Positions 9,439 through 18,775 of a stretch of DNA of 50,900 nt are shown piece by piece. Every line of letters begins with the position of its first letter. Position 1 is the first letter of the stretch. The notes beneath the pieces are model-generated. The model was not told the origin of the DNA, did no database searches, and saw only the letters and a list, made by a program, of their open reading frames with translations. Source of the stretch: Moraxella catarrhalis (lineage in GTDB: Bacteria > Pseudomonadota > Gammaproteobacteria > Pseudomonadales > Moraxellaceae); assembly GCF_001632285.1 (NCBI RefSeq), contig NZ_LWAH01000017.1, positions 1-50,900 on the forward strand, read 5' to 3'. A program made the position numbers and the translations under genes.

Positions 9439-10995
9439 TCAGCCATTCATCATCAGATACTCAAAAGCCGCTAATCCTGCTTTAGAACCCTCACCCATGG
9501 CAATATTAATCTGCTTATATGGCACTGTTGTCACATCACCACAAGCAAAAATACCAACCTTACTTGTGCGACATTTGGCGTCAATTTCAATCTCACCTTG
9601 CGGCGTCATTGTTACCAAGCCTTTGGCAATCTCTGAATTTGGCACCAAGCCAATTTGGACAAAAACAGCAGATAATGGCAATGTTTGGCTATTGCCACTC
9701 ACTCTATCTTGATAAATCAACGCATTCACTTTACTACCATCAGTAGTGATTTCGGTCGTTGCTGCTGATTTTATAATTGTGATATTCTCTCGTGCTTCAG
9801 CTTTGTCAATTAACACTTGATCGGCGCGCAATGAGTCACCAAACTCCAAGACAGTCACATGATTGACAATCCCCGCCAAATCCAACGCCGCCTCAACACC
9901 TGAGTTACCACCGCCAATCACCGCAACATCTTTACCTTTAAAAAATGGGCCATCGCAGTGTGGGCAATAGGCGACTCCATTACCAATATTTTCATCCTCA
10001 CCCTTAACACCAAGCTTACGCCATTTGGCACCAGTTGCCAAAATCACAGTACGAGAAAGCCAGCTGGCACCCGTGCTTAAAGTCACCTGATAGCCGCCAT
10101 CAACCTCCTCAAGCTTGCTTACGCTGACATGCTCTTTGACGGTAATATTGTACTCTTTTATGTGTGTTGCCAAATTCGCAGCCAATGTATTACCATTGGT
10201 CAAAGGAATAGAAATTAAGTTTTCGATATCTTGCGTATCTTTAACCTGACCACCGATACGATCTGCCACGATTGCAACACGCAATCCTTTACGAGCAGTA
10301 TAGATTGCTGCCGCTGTGCCTGCTGGACCGCCACCGATGACTGTAACATCTTGTGTTTCAAGCTGGACTTCATTTGCTGATGCTAATAAATTTGGATACT
10401 GCTCTTGAAGTTTTTCAATCAGTTTGGCAGTATCAACCTTACCATTAGCAAAAGGTTTACCGTTTAAAAACACCGATGGTACGCCTTGGATTTTTTTCTC
10501 AGCAACCAATTCTGGAAATACACCACCATCAATCATCTCATTTTCAATATGGTCATTTAAAATCGCAAACTGATTGAGTGCTTGAACCACATCAGGGCAA
10601 TTATGGCAAGATAAGGAAACAAAAGTTTGAAATTTTAGTGGCTCTTGAATGTGCTTAACCAGCTGCTGGATATCTTCATCCAGCTTCAATGCATGCCCAC
10701 CTGCCTGCAAGATGGCCAAAATCAATGAAGTAAATTCATGACCGCCTGGAATACCACTAAATACAATACCTGTATCACGATTTTGTGTGGTAATTTTAAA
10801 GCTCATCGGTGATAAACGATTATCGATCACTTGAGCGTCAAATTGGATTTTATCAGTTGTACCAGCAATTTTAGTTAAAAAATCAATCAATTCGGCACGC
10901 TTTTCATGCTCGCCTGCACCAATGACCAATTGAATTGGACGAGTCATATTGGCACTGTAGGATTTAACGGCATCTAATAAATTTTGGTCTAACAT
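9439..10995 (-). CDS. ahpF: Alkyl hydroperoxide reductase subunit F
   Basis: AhpF is the NADH-dependent flavoprotein that re-reduces the peroxiredoxin AhpC. The protein has the full three-part layout: an N-terminal tandem thioredoxin-like region with CHNC near residue 130, an FAD domain opening with VTVIGGGPAGTAAAIYTARKG, and an NAD(P)H domain (VAVIGGGNSGVEAALDLAG) preceded by the redox-active CPHC near residue 345. The length of 518 residues matches the family. Two ATGs are adjacent; 10995 sits 6 nt after GGGAG. Unlike the usual ahpCF operon, it is separated from ahpC by a gene on the opposite strand. Confidence 0.95.
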   Translation of the reverse strand: MLDQNLLDAVKSYSANMTRPIQLVIGAGEHEKRAELIDFLTKIAGTTDKIQFDAQVIDNRLSPMSFKITTQNRDTGIVFSGIPGGHEFTSLILAILQAGGHALKLDEDIQQLVKHIQEPLKFQTFVSLSCHNCPDVVQALNQFAILNDHIENEMIDGGVFPELVAEKKIQGVPSVFLNGKPFANGKVDTAKLIEKLQEQYPNLLASANEVQLETQDVTVIGGGPAGTAAAIYTARKGLRVAIVADRIGGQVKDTQDIENLISIPLTNGNTLAANLATHIKEYNITVKEHVSVSKLEEVDGGYQVTLSTGASWLSRTVILATGAKWRKLGVKGEDENIGNGVAYCPHCDGPFFKGKDVAVIGGGNSGVEAALDLAGIVNHVTVLEFGDSLRADQVLIDKAEARENITIIKSAATTEITTDGSKVNALIYQDRVSGNSQTLPLSAVFVQIGLVPNSEIAKGLVTMTPQGEIEIDAKCRTSKVGIFACGDVTTVPYKQINIAMGEGSKAGLAAFEYLMMNG

Positions 10996-11006
10996 CATAT
11001 ACTCCC

Positions 11007-11320
11007 GAGAATATCAATGAAAAAGGGATGAAAAATAAAATAAAGACATCGATTGATACGATAAAAAATAAATATAAAATCACGCTACCAAGCCAAGCTT
11101 AATTGCTCACTTAATACTTTGGCTATTATAGCTTACTGCAGCATATCCAAAAAATTAAGAATATTAAATACTGTGATTACTCCATTTAATCGTTACCAAA
11201 CCTTGATGATTTAAGGCTTGATAATGACTTGATAATCGGCTGTATTCTTGATAATATAATCTATCATACAATCTCAAGATTACAATTGGGCAATTGATAC
11301 TAAAATCAGCCCACGCATCT
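11007..11320. other. Divergent control region of ahpF and the ydcH-like gene
   Basis: The 339-bp gap holds no gene. On the plus strand TTGATA and a -10-like TAATAT/TATAAT around 11234-11265 could start the ydcH-like transcript. The ahpF side is AT-rich, with runs such as ATAAAAAATAAATATAAAAT but no clear operator. No repeat or RNA gene is visible. Confidence 0.4.
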
Positions 11321-11334
11321 AAAAGGAGAATACC

Positions 11335-11568
11335 ATGCTATCAGAATATCGTGAACTTATGACCAAACTCAAAGCCGAAGGCGATAAGCACTTTTTGAAG
11401 CTATTTGATGAGCATAATAATCTAGATACGCAAATTGATAATTTTGAAAAAGATCCCGTCACCTCAGCCAGCCGTGCTCAAGAAATTGATGAGATGAAAC
11501 ACAAAAAGCTACATCTAAAAGATCAGCTTAAAACTTATTTAGATAAAGTATCCGCTGAGCGTGGATAA
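11335..11568 (+). CDS. YdcH family protein (DUF465)
   Basis: This small, charged, cytoplasmic protein of 77 residues belongs to the DUF465/YdcH family, whose function is unknown. It is predicted to be nearly all helix, with heptad-like spacing typical of a helical hairpin. The family pattern is visible: FLKLFDEHNNLDTQI, then a short acidic turn, then a lysine-rich helix EMKHKKLHLKDQL. A strong AAGGAG lies 8 nt before the ATG. It sits between ahpC and ahpF but on the opposite strand, so it is not part of an ahp operon. Confidence 0.85.
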   Translation: MLSEYRELMTKLKAEGDKHFLKLFDEHNNLDTQIDNFEKDPVTSASRAQEIDEMKHKKLHLKDQLKTYLDKVSAERG

Positions 11569-11598
11569 TAAAGACAAGCAAGCACAAAGTTTTAAGCC

Positions 11599-11627
11599 AA
11601 AAATCAGCCAGTCAATGGCTGATTTTT
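11599..11627. terminator. Bidirectional terminator after the ydcH-like gene
   Basis: A perfect 12-bp stem (AAAAATCAGCCA / TGGCTGATTTTT) with a 5-nt loop is symmetric enough to work on both strands, for the ydcH-like gene and for leftward ahpC transcripts. Confidence 0.88.
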
Positions 11628-11656
11628 ATTGATAACTTTTAAGATTCTAAATGAAC

Positions 11657-11749
11657 AAACATCCCCAAGGCGTCATACTTTGAGGATGTTTATTTTTCGC
11701 TTTAAATCAGCCAACTGGCTTAATGCTAAATCGCTTAATACCAGTTGGC
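11657..11749. repeat. Two further inverted repeats downstream of ahpC
   Basis: AAACATCC at 11657-11664 pairs with GGATGTTT at 11684-11691 and is followed on the plus strand by ATTTTT. GCCAACTGG near 11709 pairs with CCAGTTGGC near 11741 across about 23 nt. With the hairpin at 11599-11627, three inverted repeats lie between ahpC and the ydcH-like gene. They may be terminators or mRNA 3'-end stabilisers. Confidence 0.5.
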
Positions 11750-11768
11750 TTAATATGATGATCAGCGA

Positions 11769-12335
11769 TTAGATTTTACCAACCAAATCCAAGCTTGGCT
11801 TCAAGGTTTCTTGACCTGCTTCCCAAGCAGCTGGGCAAACCTCACCGTCATTATCACGCACATACTGAGCTGCTTTTACTTTACGAACCATGTCTTTAGC
11901 AGAGCGGCCAATGCCCAAATCGTGGATTTCAGCAACTTTAATAACACCATCTGGATCTACCAAGAAAGTGCCTCGTAGTGCTGCATTGTCTTCTTCAATC
12001 ATCACATTAAAGCCACGAGTGATTTTGCCAGTGCCATCGCCAAGCATTGGGTATTGTACTTTACCAATGGCTGGTGACGCATCATGCCATGCTTTGTGTA
12101 CAAAATGTGTATCGGTTGATACTGCATACACTTCAACGCCCAAGCCTTTTAGCTCTTCATAATGTGCTGCCATATCCTCTAGCTCTGTTGGGCAAACAAA
12201 AGTAAAATCATGTGGATAAAACATGAAAATCGCCCAGCTGCCTTTAACATCATCAGAAGTGATGGTTTTAAACTCACCATTCACATAGGCTTGGGTTGAA
12301 AATTCTGGAATGGTTTGATTAATAATTGCTGCCAT
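11769..12335 (-). CDS. ahpC: Alkyl hydroperoxide reductase subunit C (2-Cys peroxiredoxin)
   Basis: AhpC is a cytoplasmic peroxiredoxin that reduces H2O2, organic peroxides and peroxynitrite. It is recycled by AhpF. The start at 12335 gives 188 residues, with an AAGGTG site upstream. The frame stays open further upstream, but the family N-terminus is MAAIINQTIPEFSTQAY. The peroxidatic cysteine is C48 in DFTFVCPTE and the resolving cysteine is C167 in GEVCPA. It lies divergent from oxyR, the classic arrangement for OxyR-controlled peroxide defence. Confidence 0.96.
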   Translation of the reverse strand: MAAIINQTIPEFSTQAYVNGEFKTITSDDVKGSWAIFMFYPHDFTFVCPTELEDMAAHYEELKGLGVEVYAVSTDTHFVHKAWHDASPAIGKVQYPMLGDGTGKITRGFNVMIEEDNAALRGTFLVDPDGVIKVAEIHDLGIGRSAKDMVRKVKAAQYVRDNDGEVCPAAWEAGQETLKPSLDLVGKI

Positions 12336-12555
12336 AATATTCACCTTTTTTGGTTGATTTATTTGATTATACACCATAAATATAAGCAAAAATACGATTG
12401 TATCGTGCTAAGCTTTTTGATGTCTTAATTATAATACAACAAAATCATCCGTTTTCTACAGTTAAAACTTCCAAAGATATTGTTTTATTTTATCAAACTT
12501 AGGTACAATAGAACCATCATTAAGTGATGATAAAATTACATTTTTAAGGACTGTT
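12336..12555. promoter_or_regulatory. ahpC-oxyR divergent promoter region
   Basis: For oxyR, TTGTTT, an 18-nt spacer and TACAAT are visible around 12480-12510. For ahpC, a TATAAT sits on the minus strand near 12430 without a good -35, as expected for an activator-dependent promoter. An imperfect palindrome GATA-N11-TATC at about 12475-12493 lies between them and could be part of an OxyR site. I cannot align it convincingly to the ATAG-N7-CTAT pattern. Confidence 0.45.
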
Positions 12556-13458
12556 ATGATCACACTACGCCAATTAGAATTTGCGCTTGCAGTTGCCAAA
12601 CACCGTCATTTTAAGCGTGCCGCTGAAGAATGTAACATTTCTCAGTCAGCCTTAAGTTTGGGTATCGCTGAACTTGAAAAACAGCTTGATACACAGATTT
12701 TTGAGCGAAATAATAAGCAAGTACTCATCACGCCCATCGGCGAAGAGATTTTAGAGCGTGCCCAAAGAATCTCTAGCGAAATCAATGATTTAATGACTCG
12801 AGCACACAGCCACCAAATCCCCCTTGCCTATCCGATGACCATTGGTATCATTCCGACCATTGCTCCGTACTTACTGCCAAAAGTATTGCCGACACTTAAG
12901 CGATTACACCCACATTTTGAACTGTCTGTGGTCGAAAAACAAACTGAACGATTAATTGAACAAGTTCGCTACGGTCATATTGATACAGCAATCATTGCCC
13001 TACCTTATCCGCTTGATGGTCTGCATGCGTTTGAGTTTTGGGCGGAAGATTTTTTTGCAATCTTATCTGAAAATGATGAACATATCCACACCGATAAAAT
13101 CAACAGCGACGATTTATCTAAGACAAATTTATTACTGCTTGGTGAAGGTCACTGCCTGACTGATCAAGTGCTTTCTGTCTGTGCGCTCAGTAAAAGTGAG
13201 ATTCAGTCTAGTTTTTCTGATGCCAGCTTAAATACATTGATTCAAATGAGTTTGGCAGGCATGGGAACAACTTTAGTACCCAAGATGGCACTAGAACAAA
13301 TCGGTGAAAAAACCGTTCATGCCATACCTTTGGCGGAACCTGGACCTCATCGCCGATTGGCTTTTATTACTCGTCTCAATTATGCGCGTGTCAATGATGT
13401 GCGTCTACTCAGTGAGATTTTTGGTCAAGCACTTGCATCCTCAGAAAATGAAGCATAA
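12556..13458 (+). CDS. oxyR: LysR-type peroxide sensor OxyR
   Basis: OxyR is a tetrameric LysR-type regulator that becomes an activator when peroxide forms an internal disulfide. The 300-residue protein has an N-terminal winged helix-turn-helix (MITLRQLEFALAVAKHRHFK, then SQSALSLGIAELE). The sensing pair is C200 and C209 in GHCLTDQVLSVC, equivalent to E. coli C199/C208. That separates it from generic LysR proteins. AAGGA precedes the ATG. It is divergent from ahpC, its probable main target. Confidence 0.94.
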   Translation: MITLRQLEFALAVAKHRHFKRAAEECNISQSALSLGIAELEKQLDTQIFERNNKQVLITPIGEEILERAQRISSEINDLMTRAHSHQIPLAYPMTIGIIPTIAPYLLPKVLPTLKRLHPHFELSVVEKQTERLIEQVRYGHIDTAIIALPYPLDGLHAFEFWAEDFFAILSENDEHIHTDKINSDDLSKTNLLLLGEGHCLTDQVLSVCALSKSEIQSSFSDASLNTLIQMSLAGMGTTLVPKMALEQIGEKTVHAIPLAEPGPHRRLAFITRLNYARVNDVRLLSEIFGQALASSENEA

Positions 13459-13471
13459 TTCATCGTTTTGA

Positions 13472-14185
13472 TTATTTTAATAAGTCATGCCAATATTTAT
13501 AATCTGGCATGGCATTTTCAACGCTTTTCCAAAAATTGGCACTGTGATTGGCATGATACAGATGACACAGTTCATGAACAAGCACATACGCCAAACACCC
13601 CAAAGGATAAGACGCAAGATGGGTATTTAAAGTGATTTTTGCAGACAAAGTATTGCAGCTCCCCCAACGACTGGACATCTGTCTTAGGCGGATGGCGGCG
13701 GCTTTTTTACCCACTTTTGGTTGCCATTGGGATAATAAACTTGGCAACTGTTGCTTGATTTTATACCGATAAATCCAAGTAATTAATGCCTGTTTTGGTA
13801 ATTTTTTTAGGTACTCCAAGGTACGGCAGGGCAAATTGGCTTGATGAATGTTTAGCCAATTTGCCACATCCAATCTCTCACCCCAAAGCGTATCATAGTA
13901 CGGTTTTTCTATCATTAATGCGTGATAAGAGCGTATTGCCCACGGTATTTTGGCATAAATACCATCTACTAACACTTGCTCATCAATATCGCTAGGTACA
14001 CTCACCTTCAGTGTTGATTGAGTCAGTCGAAAATTAAGATGCTTGACAGATTTTCTTTGAATACACAAAGTAATACCATGGCTGGCAAAATATGCAATCA
14101 GCTCAGCCACAGTTTTTGGAGTATTGCTTGATGGATAAACAACTACATCATAGCGTTTGGCGTAGAATTTGTAAGCACAGCTCAT
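13472..14185 (-). CDS. YgjP-like (DUF45) zinc metallopeptidase domain protein
   Basis: The protein has a C-terminal gluzincin-like zinc site, HELCH followed by HSANFW, characteristic of the YgjP/DUF45 family. The preceding block of the family (RQMSSRWGSCN) is intact. Physiological substrates are unknown. I chose the ATG at 14185 (237 residues, MSCAYKFYAKRYD), which overlaps the end of ddl by 38 bp. The frame is open upstream to 14224, inside ddl. The first ATGs after the ddl stop are in another frame, so a start that avoids the overlap is not available nearby. It is convergent with oxyR, 13 bp apart, with no visible terminator between. Confidence 0.82.
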   Translation of the reverse strand: MSCAYKFYAKRYDVVVYPSSNTPKTVAELIAYFASHGITLCIQRKSVKHLNFRLTQSTLKVSVPSDIDEQVLVDGIYAKIPWAIRSYHALMIEKPYYDTLWGERLDVANWLNIHQANLPCRTLEYLKKLPKQALITWIYRYKIKQQLPSLLSQWQPKVGKKAAAIRLRQMSSRWGSCNTLSAKITLNTHLASYPLGCLAYVLVHELCHLYHANHSANFWKSVENAMPDYKYWHDLLK

Positions 14186-15071
14186 CAAACCCAATCCCTG
14201 CTTCTTTGGCAGCCATCGGCACAAGACTGTGGTCGGTCATGCCAGGGACGGTGTTGATTTCTAGGACATATAGCTTGCCATCATGCCCCTTTAAAAAATC
14301 CACACGAGACCAACCACGCCCCCCAATCGCACGAAACGCTTTTAATGCCAATTCACCCATTTGCCTCTCTTGCTCTGGCGTCAAATCAGATGGGCATTGA
14401 TAAATGGTGTCATCACGCAAATATTTGGCTTCATAATCATAAAATTTACCCTTAGGGATAATACGGATGCTGGGCAAAACTTGCTCACCAAGCAGTGGTA
14501 TGGCATATTCGCCGCCCATCATCGCTTTTTCTGCCAAAATCTCGCCATGGTATTGCTTTAATTTGGGATAAATTTTTGCCAAATCACCTGCTTGCTCAAC
14601 CATAAACACACCCACGCTAGACCCTTCGGCAGCAGGTTTGACAAATAGCGGTAAACCAAATTCACGCTCTACGGCAGAAAAATCGCTGTCATCATGCAAA
14701 ACCACATAAGGCACATTTGGTAGCCCGAGCGACTGCCACAGCAAACGACAGCGAAATTTATCCATGGCGATGGCAGATGCCAAAACACCACACCCTGTAT
14801 AAGGCAGATTAAAGCCATCAAGCACGCCTTGCAAGCTGCCATCTTCACCAAAAGTGCCATGCAACACATTAAACACACGGTCATAGGCACGCAAATGAGA
14901 TATGTCGGTATCAGCAGGGTCAAAATGATGGGCGTCCACCCCTTTTGATAATAAGGCATTTAGCACTGCCATGCCACTATTTAGCGACACTTCACGCTCT
15001 GTGCTTGTTCCGCCACAGATAACCGCCACTTTGCCAAAGTTTTGCCCATCTTTTGTATTAAGTTTGCTCAT
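14148..15071 (-). CDS. ddl: D-alanine--D-alanine ligase
   Basis: Ddl joins two D-alanines with ATP to make the dipeptide that MurF adds to peptidoglycan precursors. The 307-residue protein shows the ATP-grasp layout: an N-terminal GKVAVICGGTSTEREVSLNSG, an FVKPAAEGSSVGVF ATP loop, and the metal-binding C-terminal part GRGWSRVDFL followed by YVLEINTVPGMTDHSLVPMAA. It lies 45 bp after murC on the same strand, as in the dcw cluster (murC-ddlB), and is probably co-transcribed with it. Confidence 0.96.
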   Translation of the reverse strand: MSKLNTKDGQNFGKVAVICGGTSTEREVSLNSGMAVLNALLSKGVDAHHFDPADTDISHLRAYDRVFNVLHGTFGEDGSLQGVLDGFNLPYTGCGVLASAIAMDKFRCRLLWQSLGLPNVPYVVLHDDSDFSAVEREFGLPLFVKPAAEGSSVGVFMVEQAGDLAKIYPKLKQYHGEILAEKAMMGGEYAIPLLGEQVLPSIRIIPKGKFYDYEAKYLRDDTIYQCPSDLTPEQERQMGELALKAFRAIGGRGWSRVDFLKGHDGKLYVLEINTVPGMTDHSLVPMAAKEAGIGFDELCLQILRQTL

Positions 15072-15116
15072 GTTTTTGCCTTTTTTTAATTTTTAAGTTT
15101 TTAAGCCCTTTTAAAA

Positions 15117-16577
15117 TCACCCCAAAAACAACCCATTTTTGACCAATTCTTGACACAGTTGTCCCACATTGCCCGCCCCTTGGGTCATCAGCAAATCATT
15201 GGCGTTTAGGGTGATTTTAAGCACTTGGGTGATTTGTTCTTTGTCATTGACATTTAACACAATCGGTTCAACCTGCCCACGCTCACGCAATGAACGCGCC
15301 AAATCATTGCTTGTTGCCCCCTTAATCAGCTCCTCGCCAGCACTGTACACATCAAGCAAAATCAGCTTATCCACCTGCGATAACACATTGACAAACTCGC
15401 TAAAACAATCCCTTGTGCGACTGTAACGGTGTGGTTGAAACATCATCACCAAACGGCGGTCTGGATAACTTTGGCGTGCCGCTTTGATGGTCATGGCGAT
15501 TTCGGTGGGGTGATGCCCATAATCATCAATCAATACCACATCACCGCTGCCATCTGTTAGGGGATAGCTGCCATTGTTTTCAAAGCGTCTGCCCACGCCT
15601 GCAAATTTTTCTACCGCTTGGCAAATGGCTTTATCACTCACGCCTTCATCGGTTGCCATGGTAATTGCCCCAAGGGCATTATAGACATTGTGAATGCCAG
15701 GGATATTTAAGGTGATGGGTAAGGGTTTTTTGTCTTTTCTTAGTACGGTGAAATGGGTTTTTGTGCCGTCTGCAATCACATCTACCGCCTGCACATCGTT
15801 GTGTTTTTCAAGGCCATATGTGATGACAGGTCTTGCAATGTCATCAATCATGGCATACAGCTCTTTGTCATCGCCACACAACACCGCCAGCCCATAAAAA
15901 GGCATGTTGTGCAAAAACTGCACATAGGCTTGTTTTAGTTTATCAAAGCTGCCTTCATAGGTCTCCATGTGGTCTTCATCAATGTTGGTAACAACACACG
16001 CCATGGGTCGCAAAGATAAAAAAGACGCATCAGATTCATCAGCTTCTGCCACCAAATAACGGCTGGCACCCAAGGCGGCATTTTTGCCTGAGGCGTTTAA
16101 TTTACCGCCAATCACATAAGTTGGGTCAAGCCCCGCTTCGGTGAGCATCATGGTTAATAAACTTGTGGTTGTGGTCTTGCCATGAGCCCCTGCCACCGCA
16201 ATGCCATGACGGTATCGCATCAGCTCACCCAACATGTCGGCACGGCGTACCACAGGAATGTGTGCTTTTAAGGCGGCCCTAATCTCAGGGTTTTGTCGGT
16301 CAATGGCAGATGACACCACCACCACATCGGCCATTTTGATGTTGCTGGCATCATGACCAACATGTACCGTTACACCTAAGTTTTCCAGACGCTCGGTCAT
16401 CGCATTTGCCTTAATGTCTGAGCCAGTAACCACATAGCCTTGATTGGCAAGCACTTCGGCAATGCCACACATGCCAGCCCCACCAATGCCAACAAAATGA
16501 ATGTTTTGAATGCGTCGCATCTCTGGGATTTCTATTAGGCGTTTTGGGAGCGTTTTGACTTTGGTTGAATTTGGCAT
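15117..16577 (-). CDS. murC: UDP-N-acetylmuramate--L-alanine ligase
   Basis: MurC adds the first amino acid, L-alanine, to UDP-MurNAc in the cytoplasm. The 486-residue protein has the UDP-binding Rossmann motif at 29-40 ([12 protein letters not shown]), the Mur ligase ATP loop at 130-137 (GAHGKTTT) and the later [10 protein letters not shown] and FQPHRYSRT blocks. Length is typical. It lies before ddl in the same direction. The GNAT gene separates it from murG, which in most relatives is directly upstream. Confidence 0.97.
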   Translation of the reverse strand: MPNSTKVKTLPKRLIEIPEMRRIQNIHFVGIGGAGMCGIAEVLANQGYVVTGSDIKANAMTERLENLGVTVHVGHDASNIKMADVVVVSSAIDRQNPEIRAALKAHIPVVRRADMLGELMRYRHGIAVAGAHGKTTTTSLLTMMLTEAGLDPTYVIGGKLNASGKNAALGASRYLVAEADESDASFLSLRPMACVVTNIDEDHMETYEGSFDKLKQAYVQFLHNMPFYGLAVLCGDDKELYAMIDDIARPVITYGLEKHNDVQAVDVIADGTKTHFTVLRKDKKPLPITLNIPGIHNVYNALGAITMATDEGVSDKAICQAVEKFAGVGRRFENNGSYPLTDGSGDVVLIDDYGHHPTEIAMTIKAARQSYPDRRLVMMFQPHRYSRTRDCFSEFVNVLSQVDKLILLDVYSAGEELIKGATSNDLARSLRERGQVEPIVLNVNDKEQITQVLKITLNANDLLMTQGAGNVGQLCQELVKNGLFLG

Positions 16578-16741
16578 GACTGTTTCTCTGTTTGGGTGTT
16601 ATATTTTAAATATTAAATGTTGAATATTAAACTGGTTTTGTGGATAAATATGCCATGATATTTTTTAAACAATGGCAATCACATCAATCAATTTTAATTT
16701 TACAAATCAAGGCAAAGAATTTACCCCATCAATTTTTTAAA

Positions 16742-17266
16742 TTAAAACCGATACATATAAACCGCATGATTAATAATTTCACCATTGATGTTTTCATGAT
16801 TGGCAATGATACCACAAAATTCAAATCCCAATCGCTTAGCAACTTGTTGGCTTGGAATATTATGCTCACCCGCCTTAATCTCCACCACATTCATGCCATA
16901 GATGTTTTTGGCAATGTCCATGATTGCACGCACCGCACAGGTCATGACACCACGCCCCCGATGGTCTTGGTGTAACCAGTAGCCAATTTCTGCCTTTTTA
17001 AGCTGATGATAAATGTTATTTAAACTCACCGCTCCGATAATTTTATCATCATAAATAATATGGGTATGAATGGCTTTGTCATCGGCATATTGATGTAGGG
17101 CAAATTTGACAAATTCACGATAACTATTTTCACTAAAATCATTCGCCCACGGTAGCCATTTACCCAAATCGTCTTTTTGGGCATTAACAATATCATTCAT
17201 TTGACTGGCAAATGATGAATGTACTAAGGTTAGGCTTAATGCGTCATTGATTTTATATTGAAACAT
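16742..17266 (-). CDS. GNAT N-acetyltransferase, RimJ/RimL type
   Basis: This 174-residue protein fits the RimL-like GCN5 acetyltransferase family, which uses acetyl-CoA and often modifies ribosomal protein N-termini. The acetyl-CoA loop is visible as DHRGRGVMTCAVRAI near residues 96-110. A C-terminal NIPSQQVAKRLGFEFCG block is the usual N-x-x-S--v---lGF motif. The first ATG in the frame is at 17266; upstream only a TTG at 17293 is available. It is inserted between murG and murC. The substrate cannot be told from the sequence. Confidence 0.85.
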   Translation of the reverse strand: MFQYKINDALSLTLVHSSFASQMNDIVNAQKDDLGKWLPWANDFSENSYREFVKFALHQYADDKAIHTHIIYDDKIIGAVSLNNIYHQLKKAEIGYWLHQDHRGRGVMTCAVRAIMDIAKNIYGMNVVEIKAGEHNIPSQQVAKRLGFEFCGIIANHENINGEIINHAVYMYRF

Positions 17267-17566
17267 TTTAAATACCCAAATTTTAAAATCCAATTAGCCA
17301 AATTACATACTTTTATGGCTGGCAAGTACTTCGGCAAAGGCAGTGGCAATCAAATCATTTGAACTTACCATATTATTTTATCTACCCAATGTGGTATGAT
17401 TTTTTAGTCACCTAAAAAATATCATTTAATATGCTCTATACCGCCGCCATTTCAAGAAATATTTTAATGTTTATGGTTTTACATATGATTAACTGGGTCA
17501 ATTTTTTAATTCACTCATTTTCATCAATTTGTGATAATAATATATTTTAGCTTTATTAATATCATC
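17267..17566. other. Gap between murG and the GNAT gene
   Basis: These 300 bp hold no recognised gene. A 22-codon frame on the minus strand (17371 to 17303, MVSSNDLIATAFAEVLASHK then SM) has coding-like codons but no clear ribosome site. It may be the tail of a lost gene. A 39-codon plus-strand frame from 17431 lacks a ribosome site and is probably chance. Confidence 0.35.
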
Positions 17567-18670
17567 TTACTGACTGCCTTTATCATCACCATACGCCAAA
17601 ACCAGCTCTGCCACTGTCTTTGCGACATGATGTTTGGCACTCTCTTGTGCTTTTTTTGCCATGTCTAAGCATTTTTGGCGGTCAAGACCAGTTAAAATCT
17701 GTGCCAATGTCTCACCCGACAGCTCATGTTGAGGCAACAAAATCCCTGCCCCTTTGTCAGTTAAGCTCTTGGCATTGGCGGTTTGATGGTCGTCCACAGC
17801 GTGTGGTAGCGGCACAAAAATCGCTGCAACACCTACGCTGGCTATCTCGGTTACGGTCAATGCCCCAGCACGGCAAATAACCACATCTGCCCAACTGTAT
17901 GCCTGTGCCATGTCATCAATAAATGGCATAACCTCAAAGACATGACGGCTTGTGTCAATCTGTGCTTGTGAATAGGCGACCAACATGGTGTTGTGGTTAT
18001 CTTTACCGCATTGATGTCGCACGGTTAGGGGCTTATCCGACAGCTTTAACAGTTCAACCACCGCTTCATTGATGGCTTTTGCCCCAAGCGAACCGCCCAC
18101 CACCAGCACTTTAAGCGGTGAATCATCATTCAAATAACGCTCTTTTGGCGGTGCAATATTGGCGATGGACTGGCGTACTGGATTACCTACGGTTAGCACC
18201 TTTTTGCCATCGCTGTCAAACGCCCCATCAAAGGCTTGTAATACTTTATCAGCATGACGCGCCAAATTTTTATTACTCATGCCTGCAATGGCGTTTTGTT
18301 CATGAATGATGAGTGGAATTTTGCACAGCTTAGCTGCTAAGCCACCCGGTGCGGTTACATAACCGCCAAAGCCGATAACCACATCTATGTTATTGTTTTT
18401 GATGATATTTTTACTTGCCATGACCGCTTTGAACAGCATAAAAGGCAACTTAATGGCACGCACCAGCCCCTTACCACGAAGCCCTTGCATGTCAATGTGG
18501 TGCATGGTATGACCGTGTTTGGCAACAAGCTCATTTTCCATGCCCTTTGGCGTGCCAAGCCAATGAATGACAGCCCCACGAGCCACCATTTCATCTGCCA
18601 CCGCCAAGGCAGGAAACACATGCCCCCCTGTGCCTGCTGCCATCATGAGTACATTGATTTTTTTTGACAT
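17567..18670 (-). CDS. murG: UDP-N-acetylglucosamine--lipid I GlcNAc transferase
   Basis: MurG works at the inner face of the membrane and converts lipid I to lipid II. I start it at 18670 (367 residues, MSKKINVLMMAAGTGGHVFP), which puts the conserved GTGGHVFPALA loop at residues 13-23. The frame is open 23 codons further upstream, but those lack family similarity. The C-terminal UDP-GlcNAc site is seen in VVICRAGALTVTEIASVGVA and PLPHAVDDHQTANA. It is the first gene of the murG-GNAT-murC-ddl run on the minus strand. Confidence 0.96.
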   Translation of the reverse strand: MSKKINVLMMAAGTGGHVFPALAVADEMVARGAVIHWLGTPKGMENELVAKHGHTMHHIDMQGLRGKGLVRAIKLPFMLFKAVMASKNIIKNNNIDVVIGFGGYVTAPGGLAAKLCKIPLIIHEQNAIAGMSNKNLARHADKVLQAFDGAFDSDGKKVLTVGNPVRQSIANIAPPKERYLNDDSPLKVLVVGGSLGAKAINEAVVELLKLSDKPLTVRHQCGKDNHNTMLVAYSQAQIDTSRHVFEVMPFIDDMAQAYSWADVVICRAGALTVTEIASVGVAAIFVPLPHAVDDHQTANAKSLTDKGAGILLPQHELSGETLAQILTGLDRQKCLDMAKKAQESAKHHVAKTVAELVLAYGDDKGSQ

Positions 18671-18775
18671 AAACTTATCCAACCAAACATTTACAGTAAT
18701 AAAGGTAGTTATTTTGGATGACTTTTTACATGAACTCAAGTAGTTTTTTGCGACATTTTGTCAAGCAAATCCATA

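Noticed and set aside
17431..17550. 39-codon plus-strand frame starting MLYTAAISRN
   Set aside because: It has no ribosome site, AT-rich chance composition and no recognisable features.
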